Under the pieces are notes generated by a model, which was not told where the DNA came from, made no database searches, and saw only the letters and a program-made list of their open reading frames with translations. A stretch of 64,000 nt of DNA from CAWINX01 sp963702055. Its GTDB lineage: Bacteria; Actinomycetota; Thermoleophilia; Solirubrobacterales; 70-9. Every line of letters starts with the position of its first letter. Within the stretch, counting starts at the first letter, position 1. A program made the translations under genes and the position numbers. The DNA is taken from NCBI GenBank assembly GCA_963702055.1, contig OY969702.1:1426001-1490000 (forward strand). Direction: 5' to 3'. Positions 51,301 through 59,454 of the stretch are shown piece after piece.

Positions 51301-54300
51301 GCGATCGGGGTTGTTGAGGAAGGGATCGGCCACCGGGACGCAGGCGGAGAGGTCGGGCTGCACGACGTTGCCGGAAGCGTCGAAGTGGTAGCGCCTGATC
51401 GAGGTGCCCGCGTCGGCGTAGAGGTCGCCGCTGGCGGGGTCGAGGGCGATCCCTCCGCCCGCACCGAACTTGGCGATGTAGGTGGGGGGAGGGGCGGCGG
51501 TGTCGTAGCGCTGAGCCGCGCCCTGGCCGTCGGCCTCGAAATAAACGTTTCCGGCCTGCGGCGCGATCGCGCCGACGCCTGAGGCGCCCCCGTTGGACGC
51601 CGCCGGGAAGCTGTCGATCAGGGCGCCGGTGGTGCCGGTGAACCTGCGGAGGTAGCCGGGCTGACCGTCGCTGTAGACGACGACCCGGGCGGCGGAGTCG
51701 ACCGCGACTGCCCTCGGCGTGCCGCTCACGGTAAGCCGGCCGCCGCTGGCCCAGCCGGTGACCAGGCTGCCCGAGGGAGTGAACTTGGTGATGCCATGGT
51801 TGCCCGAGCCGTCGAAGACGTAGACGTCGCCCTGCGAGGCGCCGCCCGAGTTGTCGACGGCAATGTCGCGCGGGGTGGTGAAGCCGCCGGCCGACGTGGC
51901 CGGGGAGCCGGCCTGGCAGGCGTCGCCGCTGGCGGGCACGCAGACCTCGAAGGCGCCGCCCTCCTGGGTGGTGTTTACGACGTTATAGGCGCCTGGTCTG
52001 GGAGTGAGGCCAGAGTCGTCGCTGGTCATCTGGGGGAGGTTGAGGTGCCCCTTGGTACCGGTGAACTCGACGGTCCAGGGGCCGCCGGTCGAGCCGGTGA
52101 CCACGACGTCGCCGGAGCTGAAGCCGGGCAGGCCCTCGAGGGCGGTCTGGACGTCGCCGGGGGCGGCGTCGTAGGCGATCGGGGCGGTGGCGTTGGAGGC
52201 GACGAGTCCGTCGGTGCTCGTGTAGCCACTACCCGCGTTGATCGGAGCCGAGAGGGTGAGCTGGCCGGCGCCGACGGCGGTGATCGTGGTTCCCGAAGGA
52301 ATGAGGGATTTGGAGCTGATGTCGCTGATCAGCTCGCCGACGCTGAAGGCGCCGCTGGTCGTGTTGACGTCGGTGATCGTCGCCGAGCCGCCGGCGACTT
52401 TGCCGGTGCCGGCCCCGACCTGGAAGAGCAGCTGGAAGGTGCCGCCGGTGGCGTTATTCAGCGAGACCTGCTGGATCTCGTCCGATCCGGTCTGGTTGTC
52501 GGGGCCGGAGGCGACCACGTCCCAGCCCCAGGCGCGGAGGAAGTTGCCGTTGGCGTCGTACCTGGCGACGCGGGCGTTGCCGGCGTCGGCGACGTAGACG
52601 CTGCCAGTCTGCTGGTCGACAGCGACGCGTGGCGCGCTGGTCGAGAGCTGGTCTGCGCCGGAGCCGGCGGAGCCGATCGTGGTGAGGTTGTGGACGAGGC
52701 TGGGAGTGGGCGTGAAGACCCGGTCGGCCCCGAGGGCTTCGCCGTCCTCGGTGGTGGTGAGGTGGAGGCGGTAGTGGATCGGGGTGCCCGGGGAGAGGTG
52801 GCTGAGGAAGGCGGAGACGCCGGCCGGGTCCGTGAAGGAGCCGCCCTCGGCGCAGGGGACCGGGGCACCGCCGTAGTTGGTGTCGGTGCCCCAGTCAAAG
52901 CGGCAGGCGGTGATGTGGTCGCCGTGGGGGTCGATGTGGCCGTGCAGGGTGGCGTCGGTGTGGTGGTCGGTGCCGGTGGGGGCGTCGGTGAAGGCGACTG
53001 GGATCGTGGCGAAGGTGAGCGGCGTGCCGGATGCGCTGCCGCCGTCGTTGGCGGCGACGACGCGGAAGTCGTAGGTGGTGCCGGTGGACAGCCCGGTGAG
53101 GTCGGCATGGACGTCGACGTTGGTCGAGCTGGCGCCGGGGTCGGGGGAGCAGGGGGCGGTCTGGGCGTTGGTCCAGGCATTCGCCTGGAAATCGGCGTCG
53201 TCGGTGTACTCGAAGTGGCAGTCGCTGAGCTGGCCGGCGTGGGGGTTGACCTTGGCGTTGAGGGTGGCGGTGCCGAGGCCGACGGGGGTGGCGGGCTGGG
53301 TGGAAGCCGCGGGCGGCGTCGTGCTTGTGCCGACGAAGGGCCCGTAATCCCTGATCGTGTGGGTGCTCGGATCGGCGACGTAGGCGTCCCCGCCGGAGCC
53401 CATCACCGCGATGCCCGCCGACCAGCTGGCGAGCCCCCCGTTGCCGAAGTCGCCTGAGCCGAAGCTGTAGGCGGAGGCGCCGTTGGAGTGGAAGACGTGG
53501 ATCCGGGAGCCCTCGTCGACGTAGAGGTCGCCGGTGGAGGGGTCGGTGGCGAGGGCGCCGGGGTGAACGCTGGAGCTGGCGGAGTCGATCACCGTCGGGG
53601 TCGGGCTGGGCGGGGTGCCGAGGGCGAAGTCGGAGGCGCTGTACTGCTCGATCACGGTGCCGCCGGCGTAGGTGTCCCCGGCGTAGACGTTGCCGTTGTC
53701 GGCGGCGACGCCGCAGGGGGTGGTGTCGGTCATGATGCCGCCGGAGTAGTTGGACTCCGCGGGGGTGGCGGCGGCGCTGTAGCGCCAGACGTTGCCGCTG
53801 TAGTCGCCGACGTAGACGTCGCCGTTGGATTGATCCACGGCGACGCCGCAGGGCTCCGTGTAGCCGTGGTTGGGGGTGCCGGAGCCGTCCAGGGTGCCGA
53901 GCGGGGCGCCGCTGTTGGAGAAGACGTCGATCGTGCCGGCAACGCCGTTGTAGCCGTCGGCGACGTAGATGTCACCGTTAGCGGGGCCGCCGGAGCGGTC
54001 GATCGCAACCTCGACGGCGCCGGGGCCCGCGTCGAAGCTGAAGCCGGTCAAGGTGTTGCCCGAGCAGGTGCCGCAGGTGAAGTTCTTGGCGGCGCCGGTG
54101 GAGTTGTAGCGGTGGATCGTGTTGTTGGTGGTGTCGACCGCGTAGATGTCGCCGTTTGACTGGTCAACGGTGAGGGCCTGGGGGTCAGAGCCCGAGAAGG
54201 TGCCGAAGGAGGACTTGTAGAGGCGGGTGACGAGCGGGTAGACCCTGATCGTGTGGGTGCTCGGATCGGCGACGTAGGCGTCCCCGCCGGAGCCCATCAC

Positions 54301-56268
54301 CGCGATGCCCGCCGACCAGCTGGCGAGCCCCCCGTTGCCGAAGTCGCCTGAGCCGAAGCTGTAGGCGGAGGCGCCGTTGGAGTGGAAGACGTGGATCCGG
54401 GAGCCCTCGTCGACGTAGAGGTCGCCGGTGGAGGGGTCGGTGGCGAGGGCGCCGGGGTGAACGCTGGAGCTGGCGGAGTCGATCACCGTCGGGGTCGGGC
54501 TGGGCGGGGTGCCGAGGGCGAAGTCGGAGGCGCTGTACTGCTCGATCACGGTGCCGCCGGCGTAGGTGTCCCCGGCGTAGACGTTGCCGTTGTCGGCGGC
54601 GACGCCGCAGGGGGTGGTGTCGGTCATGATGCCGCCGGAGTAGTTGGACTCCGCGGGGGTGGCGGCGGCGCTGTAGCGCCAGACGTTGCCGCTGTAGTCG
54701 CCGACGTAGACGTCGCCGTTGGATTGATCCACGGCGACGCCGCAGGGCTCCGTGTAGCCGTGGTTGGGGGTGCCGGAGCCGTCCAGGGTGCCGAGCGGGG
54801 CGCCGCTGTTGGAGAAGACGTCGATCGTGCCGGCAACGCCGTTGTAGCCGTCGGCGACGTAGATGTCACCGTTAGCGGGGCCGCCGGAGCGGTCGATCGC
54901 AACCTCGACGGCGCCGGGGCCCGCGTCGAAGCTGAAGCCGGTCAAGGTGTTGCCCGAGCAGGTGCCGCAGGTGAAGTTCTTGGCGGCGCCGGTGGAGTTG
55001 TAGCGGTGGATCGTGTTGTTGGTGGTGTCGACCGCGTAGATGTCGCCGTTTGACTGGTCAACGGTGAGGGCCTGGGGGTCAGAGCCCGAGAAGGTGCCGA
55101 AGGAGGACTTGTAGAGGCGGGTGACGAGCGGGTAGACCCTGATCGTGTGGGTGCTTGGATCGGCGACGTAGGCGTCCCCGCCGGAGCCCATCACCGCGAT
55201 GCCCGCCGACCAGCTGGCGAGCCCCCCGTTGCCGAAGTCGCCTGAGCCGAAGCTGTAGGCGGAGGCGCCGTTGGAGTGGAAGACGTGGATCCGGGAGCCC
55301 TCGTCGACGTAGAGGTCGCCGGTGGAGGGGTCGGTGGCGAGGGCGCCGGGGTGAACGCTGGAGCTGGCGGAGTCGATCACCGTCGGGGTCGGGCTGGGCG
55401 GGGTGCCGAGGGCGAAGTCGGAGGCGCTGTACTGCTCGATCACGGTGCCGCCGGCGTAGGTGTCCCCGGCGTAGACGTTGCCGTTGTCGGCGGCGACGCC
55501 GCAGGGGGTGGTGTCGGTCATGATGCCGCCGGAGTAGTTGGACTCCGCGGGGGTGGCGGCGGCGCTGTAGCGCCAGACGTTGCCGCTGTAGTCGCCGACG
55601 TAGACGTCGCCGTTGGATTGATCCACGGCGACGCCGCAGGGCTCCGTGTAGCCGTGGTTGGGGGTGCCGGAGCCGTCCAGGGTGCCGAGCGGGGCGCCGC
55701 TGTTGGAGAAGACGTCGATCGTGCCGGCAACGCCGTTGTAGCCGTCGGCGACGTAGATGTCACCGTTAGCGGGGCCGCCGGAGCGGTCGATCGCAACCTC
55801 GACGGCGCCGGGGCCCGCGTCGAAGCTGAAGCCGGTCAAGGTGTTGCCCGAGCAGGTGCCGCAGGTGAAGTTCTTGGCGGCGCCGGTGGAGTTGTAGCGG
55901 TGGATCGTATTGTTGGTGGTGTCGACCGCGTAGATGTCGCCGTTTGACTGGTCAACGGTGAGGGCCTGGGGATCGGAGCCCGAGAAGGTGCCGAAGGAGG
56001 ACTTGTAGAGGCGGGCCGCCGCCGAGGCCGAAGGGGCAAAGGCGAGCAGCGCAAGGGCGGCGATCGCGAGGAGGAGGGCGGCTACGCGGCCGCGGCTGTG
56101 CGAGGGCGCACCACTCCCGTCGGCGTCACGGGACGCACCACGGGTGTCGAAGGCTCCACGGACGGTCGAGTCGAGGCGGCTGCCCCTGCCCGGAGTCGAT
56201 GCCGCGGACGATGCCTTCGCGTGGCGTCTCACGTCGGTGGTGCCTTTCTGTCGGTGGTGGTGGGTCAT
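48364..56268 (-). CDS. Giant secreted propeller/FN3 protein, 2634 residues
   Basis: Long N-region (1-60), then signal core VAALLLAIAALALLAFAP. Residues 86-979 are three nearly identical 298-residue NHL-propeller repeats (894 bp each). FN3-like domains follow at about 985-1180, another NHL region at 1190-1700, two FN3-like domains at 1704-1905, and from about 1911 (CRAYEQASPVDKHG) a TolB/WD40-like propeller shared with 42573-44951. It ends in the basic tail CRAGKVKRHGRCVARHKKKK and 30 more mostly His/Lys/Arg residues. No catalytic motif is seen. First gene of the exoprotein operon; its ATG overlaps an upstream ORF stop and has no good ribosome site. Confidence 0.82.
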   Translation of the reverse strand: MTHHHRQKGTTDVRRHAKASSAASTPGRGSRLDSTVRGAFDTRGASRDADGSGAPSHSRGRVAALLLAIAALALLAFAPSASAAARLYKSSFGTFSGSDPQALTVDQSNGDIYAVDTTNNTIHRYNSTGAAKNFTCGTCSGNTLTGFSFDAGPGAVEVAIDRSGGPANGDIYVADGYNGVAGTIDVFSNSGAPLGTLDGSGTPNHGYTEPCGVAVDQSNGDVYVGDYSGNVWRYSAAATPAESNYSGGIMTDTTPCGVAADNGNVYAGDTYAGGTVIEQYSASDFALGTPPSPTPTVIDSASSSVHPGALATDPSTGDLYVDEGSRIHVFHSNGASAYSFGSGDFGNGGLASWSAGIAVMGSGGDAYVADPSTHTIRVYPLVTRLYKSSFGTFSGSDPQALTVDQSNGDIYAVDTTNNTIHRYNSTGAAKNFTCGTCSGNTLTGFSFDAGPGAVEVAIDRSGGPANGDIYVADGYNGVAGTIDVFSNSGAPLGTLDGSGTPNHGYTEPCGVAVDQSNGDVYVGDYSGNVWRYSAAATPAESNYSGGIMTDTTPCGVAADNGNVYAGDTYAGGTVIEQYSASDFALGTPPSPTPTVIDSASSSVHPGALATDPSTGDLYVDEGSRIHVFHSNGASAYSFGSGDFGNGGLASWSAGIAVMGSGGDAYVADPSTHTIRVYPLVTRLYKSSFGTFSGSDPQALTVDQSNGDIYAVDTTNNTIHRYNSTGAAKNFTCGTCSGNTLTGFSFDAGPGAVEVAIDRSGGPANGDIYVADGYNGVAGTIDVFSNSGAPLGTLDGSGTPNHGYTEPCGVAVDQSNGDVYVGDYSGNVWRYSAAATPAESNYSGGIMTDTTPCGVAADNGNVYAGDTYAGGTVIEQYSASDFALGTPPSPTPTVIDSASSSVHPGALATDPSTGDLYVDEGSRIHVFHSNGASAYSFGSGDFGNGGLASWSAGIAVMGSGGDAYVADPSTHTIRDYGPFVGTSTTPPAASTQPATPVGLGTATLNAKVNPHAGQLSDCHFEYTDDADFQANAWTNAQTAPCSPDPGASSTNVDVHADLTGLSTGTTYDFRVVAANDGGSASGTPLTFATIPVAFTDAPTGTDHHTDATLHGHIDPHGDHITACRFDWGTDTNYGGAPVPCAEGGSFTDPAGVSAFLSHLSPGTPIHYRLHLTTTEDGEALGADRVFTPTPSLVHNLTTIGSAGSGADQLSTSAPRVAVDQQTGSVYVADAGNARVARYDANGNFLRAWGWDVVASGPDNQTGSDEIQQVSLNNATGGTFQLLFQVGAGTGKVAGGSATITDVNTTSGAFSVGELISDISSKSLIPSGTTITAVGAGQLTLSAPINAGSGYTSTDGLVASNATAPIAYDAAPGDVQTALEGLPGFSSGDVVVTGSTGGPWTVEFTGTKGHLNLPQMTSDDSGLTPRPGAYNVVNTTQEGGAFEVCVPASGDACQAGSPATSAGGFTTPRDIAVDNSGGASQGDVYVFDGSGNHGITKFTPSGSLVTGWASGGRLTVSGTPRAVAVDSAARVVVYSDGQPGYLRRFTGTTGALIDSFPAASNGGASGVGAIAPQAGNVYFEADGQGAAQRYDTAAPPPTYIAKFGAGGGIALDPASGDLYADAGTSIRRYHFDASGNVVQPDLSACVPVADPFLNNPDRGCGFTDSYGAGDLTAAQGLAINGTAGKTYVTDSGQLKIFTAVVLTPPTVRIGDPSDLGATSVTLNAKVDPEDHQVTDCHFSYVDDATYQANGYTNATDVPCAQDPGSGSGDVAVSADVSGLDPATVYHFRIQAENATAQSTVTSSDRTLTTRGPIVSDTHANPVTATTASLDAGVNPQGTATTYHFDYGPTNSYGSSTQESTALGGNVAQPVSQQIGGLTPGQTYHFRIVATNSEATVRGPDATFTTDAQTDNCPNAAMRGGFGAHLPDCRAYEQASPVDKHGAQALTSEQFSAAAVDGSGVTFASAAGVSVPAGDGSRYPVLARRTAAGWTTHSLLAPTTPGSYPYLAGLSPDFSASFSLDAATNLFVGDVSADTWSKQFSSAGTPRFDGFSADPAHTLFDSEAPLAFGAINGDDNHRNLYDYDYGNGTLRLADRVPAAPATSCNDQGAHPCVAPAHGAARLLAVPNQISADGSKIFFQDYDSRNLYMRVGGNRTVQINAPAAGAPADPHGHKPAVLEAVSKTGSLVYFTSCEKLTTDSTSTSTAAVSCTDVSGGQPLQTSDLYRYDTATGQLTDLSVDNADAKGAAVATTLGASADGSYVYFAARASLAAGAPAGDCVTGSPGGPGLHPNLRQGSGSCDVYVSHDGGPPAYVASLPIAELPVGASPDGNYSEWRSVVADDGTIAFESPARLTAYDNSSPACLNSPGSDGNRCRELYRYRPGAPAITCVSCDPSGAPPTGPEATTPDDGNTGWVQPSLSGRDSIYIRSVSNDGNRVFFQTPDKLVAADTNGDQGCPVTVAGPRSCSDPYEWEANGTGSCHSADQDGGCLYLLSSGTSPDPSYIVGASASGNDVFIRTADRFVPQDTDNLYDVYDVRVDGGLASQHQAGAPPCGSAEQCHGQGTTPPSGPGAGSGAIQSQGNPPLPPCRAGKVKRHGRCVARHKKKKHHRKRHHKAKHHKRHHARSHKRANSNRGGSQ
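53332..56013 (-). repeat. Three tandem 894-bp coding repeats inside the giant gene
   Basis: Units at 55120-56013, 54226-55119 and 53332-54225, each encoding RLYKSSFGTFSGSDPQALTV to THTIRVYPLVT (298 residues). Only a few base differences were noticed by eye (for example GTATTG against GTGTTG near 55917, and CTTGG against CTCGG near 55153); the last unit departs only in its final six or so codons (IRDYGPF). Such identity means recent amplification or ongoing gene conversion, and makes the copy number likely variable and prone to misassembly. Confidence 0.93.
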
Positions 56269-56513
56269 GCGGCGGCCGCCCCCGTGAAGTGGGCGGCGTG
56301 GGGTGAAGTCATGGAGGGGAGGCAGCGGCGAGCGGCCTGATGCCGGGGGTAGGGAACCGCCACGGCCTCGTGGGGCCGCCCGGTCCGCTGCTCCTTAGGC
56401 GCCGTCTGCCAGGGAGCGGAGACGACTGCCGATTGGGAAGTCACGGAAGCAGCGGGGCGAGCGCCCGGCGCGCTTTGGCCGGTGCTGAGTTCCCTGGCAA
56501 ACCCTTGCTGCAT
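56265..56513 (-). CDS. Upstream ORF of 82 residues coupled to the giant gene
   Basis: ATG 56513 has an excellent AAGGAG ribosome site six bases upstream. The frame stops with a TGA that overlaps the giant gene ATG. The product (MQQGFARELSTGQSAPGARP and onward) has no signal or known domain and is Ala/Ser/Pro-rich, so it may serve as a translated leader rather than a functional protein. An alternative is that the leader is untranslated and the overlap is chance. Confidence 0.4.
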   Translation of the reverse strand: MQQGFARELSTGQSAPGARPAASVTSQSAVVSAPWQTAPKEQRTGRPHEAVAVPYPRHQAARRCLPSMTSPHAAHFTGAAAA

Positions 56514-56655
56514 TCCTCTCTCTCCTTCTGCCGACCCTTGTCCTGTCCCCGCTTTCCCAAGCGGGTCCCCTGGTTGGGGGTCGGCCATATGTCCCTGTTG
56601 TGTGTCCCTGCCCGTCCTGAGTCCGGGCGATGCAGATAACAATGTTTCTTAACCC
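56269..56655 (-). other. Long 5' leader of the exoprotein operon
   Basis: About 390 nt between the predicted transcription start and the giant gene ATG, unusual in a region where other genes overlap. From the 5' end it holds a hairpin GCCCG/CGGGC near 56608-56626, the three-helix element at 56528-56583 and the 82-codon upstream ORF. I see no known riboswitch consensus. Confidence 0.5.
56528..56583 (-). ncRNA. Predicted three-helix junction RNA in the exoprotein leader
   Basis: On the minus strand GCCGAC pairs with GTCGGC at the ends (extendable to 8 bp), enclosing CCCC-AACCA-GGGG and CCCGCTT-GGGA-AAGCGGG. The last loop is a GNRA tetraloop. The structure ends two bases before the AAGGAG of the upstream ORF. 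The pairing was found by reading, not by folding software; covariation is untested. Confidence 0.5.
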
Positions 56656-56661
56656 GCAAAG

Positions 56662-56690
56662 AGAGTAGACAACTGCATTTCTCATGTCAA
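56662..56690 (-). promoter_or_regulatory. Sigma70-like promoter of the exoprotein operon
   Basis: On the minus strand TTGACA (56685-56690) and TACTCT (56662-56667) are separated by exactly 17 bp. The -35 is a perfect consensus match and the -10 matches 4 of 6. The surrounding 60 bp are AT-rich against a very GC-rich background. Transcription would start near 56655. Confidence 0.62.
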
Positions 56691-56756
56691 GGAGAAATTA
56701 CTTTTGCCTGCAAATGGGCAGGAAATGAGGACGTCGGTGGAACGAAAAGCGGCGCC

Positions 56757-56780
56757 GTCTAGACGATTGTGTTTCTAGAC
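56757..56780. promoter_or_regulatory. Inverted repeat GTCTAGA-10 nt-TCTAGAC
   Basis: Perfect 7-bp arms with a 10-bp spacer, about 67 bp upstream of the exoprotein -35 on the other side of the divergent region. It may be an operator for the small plus-strand genes or for the exoprotein promoter. It contains the GTG that would be the longest start of the following ORF, which argues for a shorter start there. Confidence 0.4.
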
Positions 56781-57125
56781 AGTCGCGTCTGCGACCGGCC
56801 GCGGCACGGTCAGATCTGGGTGGCGACGACCGCCGCGCCGGCGGTGAGGATCGACGCGCAAGGGGGAGATTTTCTCTTCGCCGGGGCTTTACAGAGAGTG
56901 GCTCTTCATCCAGGCGTCGATCTCGCAACCGCGCTGCCCGATCCCGGCGATCCGGGGTTTCCCGCTGTGGTCGCAACCTTCATGGCGTTCCTCGGCGGCG
57001 CGTTCGAATATGCGCGCAATCGCTCGTGGGACGGGGTTCAGGAGATGGCGTTCAAAATTGGCTTCATGGCCACCGGGGGCGCAATCGTCGCCTATTTATT
57101 TGGCCTGGTGACCGGCCTATACTGA
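56769..57125 (+). CDS. Small membrane protein (start uncertain)
   Basis: The open frame spans 118 codons, but only the last 50 or so look like a protein: FPAVVATFMAFLGGAFEYARN, then SWDGVQEMAFKIGFMATGGA and IVAYLFGLVTGLY, with two hydrophobic helices around a charged loop. Starts at GTG 56967 or ATG 56982 would give 52 or 47 residues and avoid the inverted repeat at 56757-56780; the longest start is listed. No family recognised. Followed 5 bp later by another small membrane protein. Confidence 0.5.
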   Translation: MFLDSRVCDRPRHGQIWVATTAAPAVRIDAQGGDFLFAGALQRVALHPGVDLATALPDPGDPGFPAVVATFMAFLGGAFEYARNRSWDGVQEMAFKIGFMATGGAIVAYLFGLVTGLY

Positions 57126-57130
57126 TTTCA

Positions 57131-57332
57131 ATGGGACGCGGAATGGATCCGGTGACGCGCGAGATGCTGACCGGCCTTGCGGTTGGGCTGGTCGTTTCCG
57201 CAGTGGTTATTGCGACCGGCCTGTTGCTCGGTTGGTCGCACGGGGCAATCGGCGGTGTCTATCTGCTCACCGTCGGCCCGGCACTCCTCTTCACAGTGGA
57301 TCACTTCGAGAAGCCGCGCCGTCGCGGGGCCC

Positions 57333-57349
<17 letters not shown>
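57131..57349 (+). CDS. Small two-helix membrane protein, 72 residues
   Basis: MGRGMDPVTREMLTGLAVGL, two hydrophobic segments (LAVGLVVSAVVIATGLLLGW and GAIGGVYLLTVGPALLFTV) and a basic tail KPRRRGAPTPRR. An ATG four codons later (57143) is an equal start candidate. It converges on the response regulator gene, overlapping its 3' end by 17 bp. Function unknown. Confidence 0.6.
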
Positions 57350-58033
<684 letters not shown>

Positions 58034-58037
<4 letters not shown>

Positions 58038-59335
58038 GCCACCGGGGTCGGGCTCGGTTGGGCGAGGGGGAGGCGGACCCAGAAGGTGCTGCCGACACCA
58101 AGCTCGGAGGCGGCGCCGATCTGCCCCCCCATCACGTCGACCATGCGGCGGGCGATCGCCAAGCCGAGGCCGAACCCCTCCTGCTTGCGGGTCTCGGTGC
58201 GGCGGTAGAAGCGCTCGAAGACGCGCTCGATTTCCTCGGGCGGGATGCCCGTCCCCGTGTCGATCACTTCCAGTACGACCTCCGTCTCGCCGTCTCGCCG
58301 GCCGCGAACGGTAACGCGCCCGGGGGGCAGCGTGTTCTTGAAGGCGTTGGTGAGCAGGCCGATCAGCACCTGGCGCAGCAGGGTCGGGTCGCCCTTGGCG
58401 GCCAGGTCGGGCTCGACCTCGACCCTCAGCTCCAGGCCCGGAGGGGCCTCGACCGCGGCGGCGACGTCGCGGAAAGCAACCGGGATGTCGACCACCTCGG
58501 TCTCCCCCGCGCCGATCGACTCGACCCGGGCGAGGGTGAGCAGCGACTGGGTGAGGCGGCTCATCCGCTCGGCGTCCTCGGCGAGGCGGCCGAGGAAGTG
58601 GTCGCGGGCCTGGGGGTCGTCCTTGGCGCCGTCGCGGAGGACCTCGATCGCGCCGGAGATCCCGGCCAGGGGGTTGCGCAGTTCGTGGGCGGCGTTGGAG
58701 ACGAAGTCGGCCTCGGCGAACTCGCGGCGCATCTCGTCGGTGCGGTCGCGGACGACGGCGAGGACGGCGCCCTCGTCGGGCAGGGAGCGGGCCTGCATCG
58801 CGTAGGCGCGGTCGCCGATCCGCAGGGCGGGGTGGGCGGCGAAGCCGACCTCGGCGGCGCGGCGCAGCTGCGGCAGCATCGCCTCGGGGGGCAGCCCGTG
58901 CTCGTCGAGCAGGCGGGCGGCGGCGCCGTTGGAGAAGCGCACCGTGCCGGCGTCGTCGACGACCATCACCGCGTCGGTGAGGCCGTCGAAGATCGCGGTC
59001 AGCTTGTTGCGGTCGGCGGTGAGGACGCCGAAGCTCTCTTTCAGCGAGGCGCGCATCGAGTCGAGGGCGCGGGCGAGGTCGCCGATCTCGTCAGGGCCGC
59101 CGGCCTCGAGCGGGGCGTCGAAGGAGCCGGCGGCCATCTGTCCCGCCGCCTGGGCGAGGCGGGTGACGCGGTGGGAGATCACCATCGCGATCAGGAATCC
59201 GGCCAGCATCCCGACCAGGACGGCGACGAAGAGGGCGCGGCGGTTGTCGCCGAACAGGTAGACGGAGAAGGCCGTGATCAGGGACACGGCGGCGAAGGCC
59301 CCGGTCAACCAGAGCCGCATCCCTATCCGTCTCAT
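58034..59335 (-). CDS. Membrane sensor histidine kinase with PAS domain
   Basis: 433 residues. Two transmembrane helices (about 8-28 and 34-54) are separated by only a few residues (GDNRRA), so there is essentially no extracellular sensor loop. A HAMP domain (55-108) and a PAS domain (110-200) follow. The H box SNAAHELRNPL has the phosphoacceptor His217. The ATPase part shows the N box LLTNAFKNTL, G1 DTGTGIP and G2 EGFGLGLAIAR. The layout is PhoR-like, and sensing probably occurs in the membrane or via PAS. Paired with the response regulator downstream. Confidence 0.93.
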
Positions 59336-59369
59336 GAAGGTTTACTAACACAACGGAGCGCCGGACTGC

Positions 59370-59422
59370 CCGCCGATGGGCCGAAAAATCAACTCGGAGT
59401 CGACTTTTCGGCCCATCGGCGG
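59370..59422. repeat. Palindromic element C (53 bp, perfect 18-bp arms)
   Basis: CCGCCGATGGGCCGAAAA and TTTTCGGCCCATCGGCGG are exact reverse complements around a 17-nt loop. Located between the divergent histidine kinase and GT2 genes. It has the same design as families A and B, with GC-rich outer arms and an A/T run at the loop boundary. Only one copy in the window. Confidence 0.78.
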
Positions 59423-59454
59423 TGGCGGCGGGGTCGCATGGGAGAATCGGCCGG

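Noticed and set aside
53488..55947. Three identical 223-residue plus-strand ORFs in the giant repeat region
   Set aside because: They are shadow frames repeated because the underlying 894-bp coding unit is repeated; composition is Gly/Val-rich without features.
56340..56639. Plus-strand ORF in the exoprotein leader
   Set aside because: It has no ribosome site or conserved features, and the strand is opposite the leader and promoter signals.
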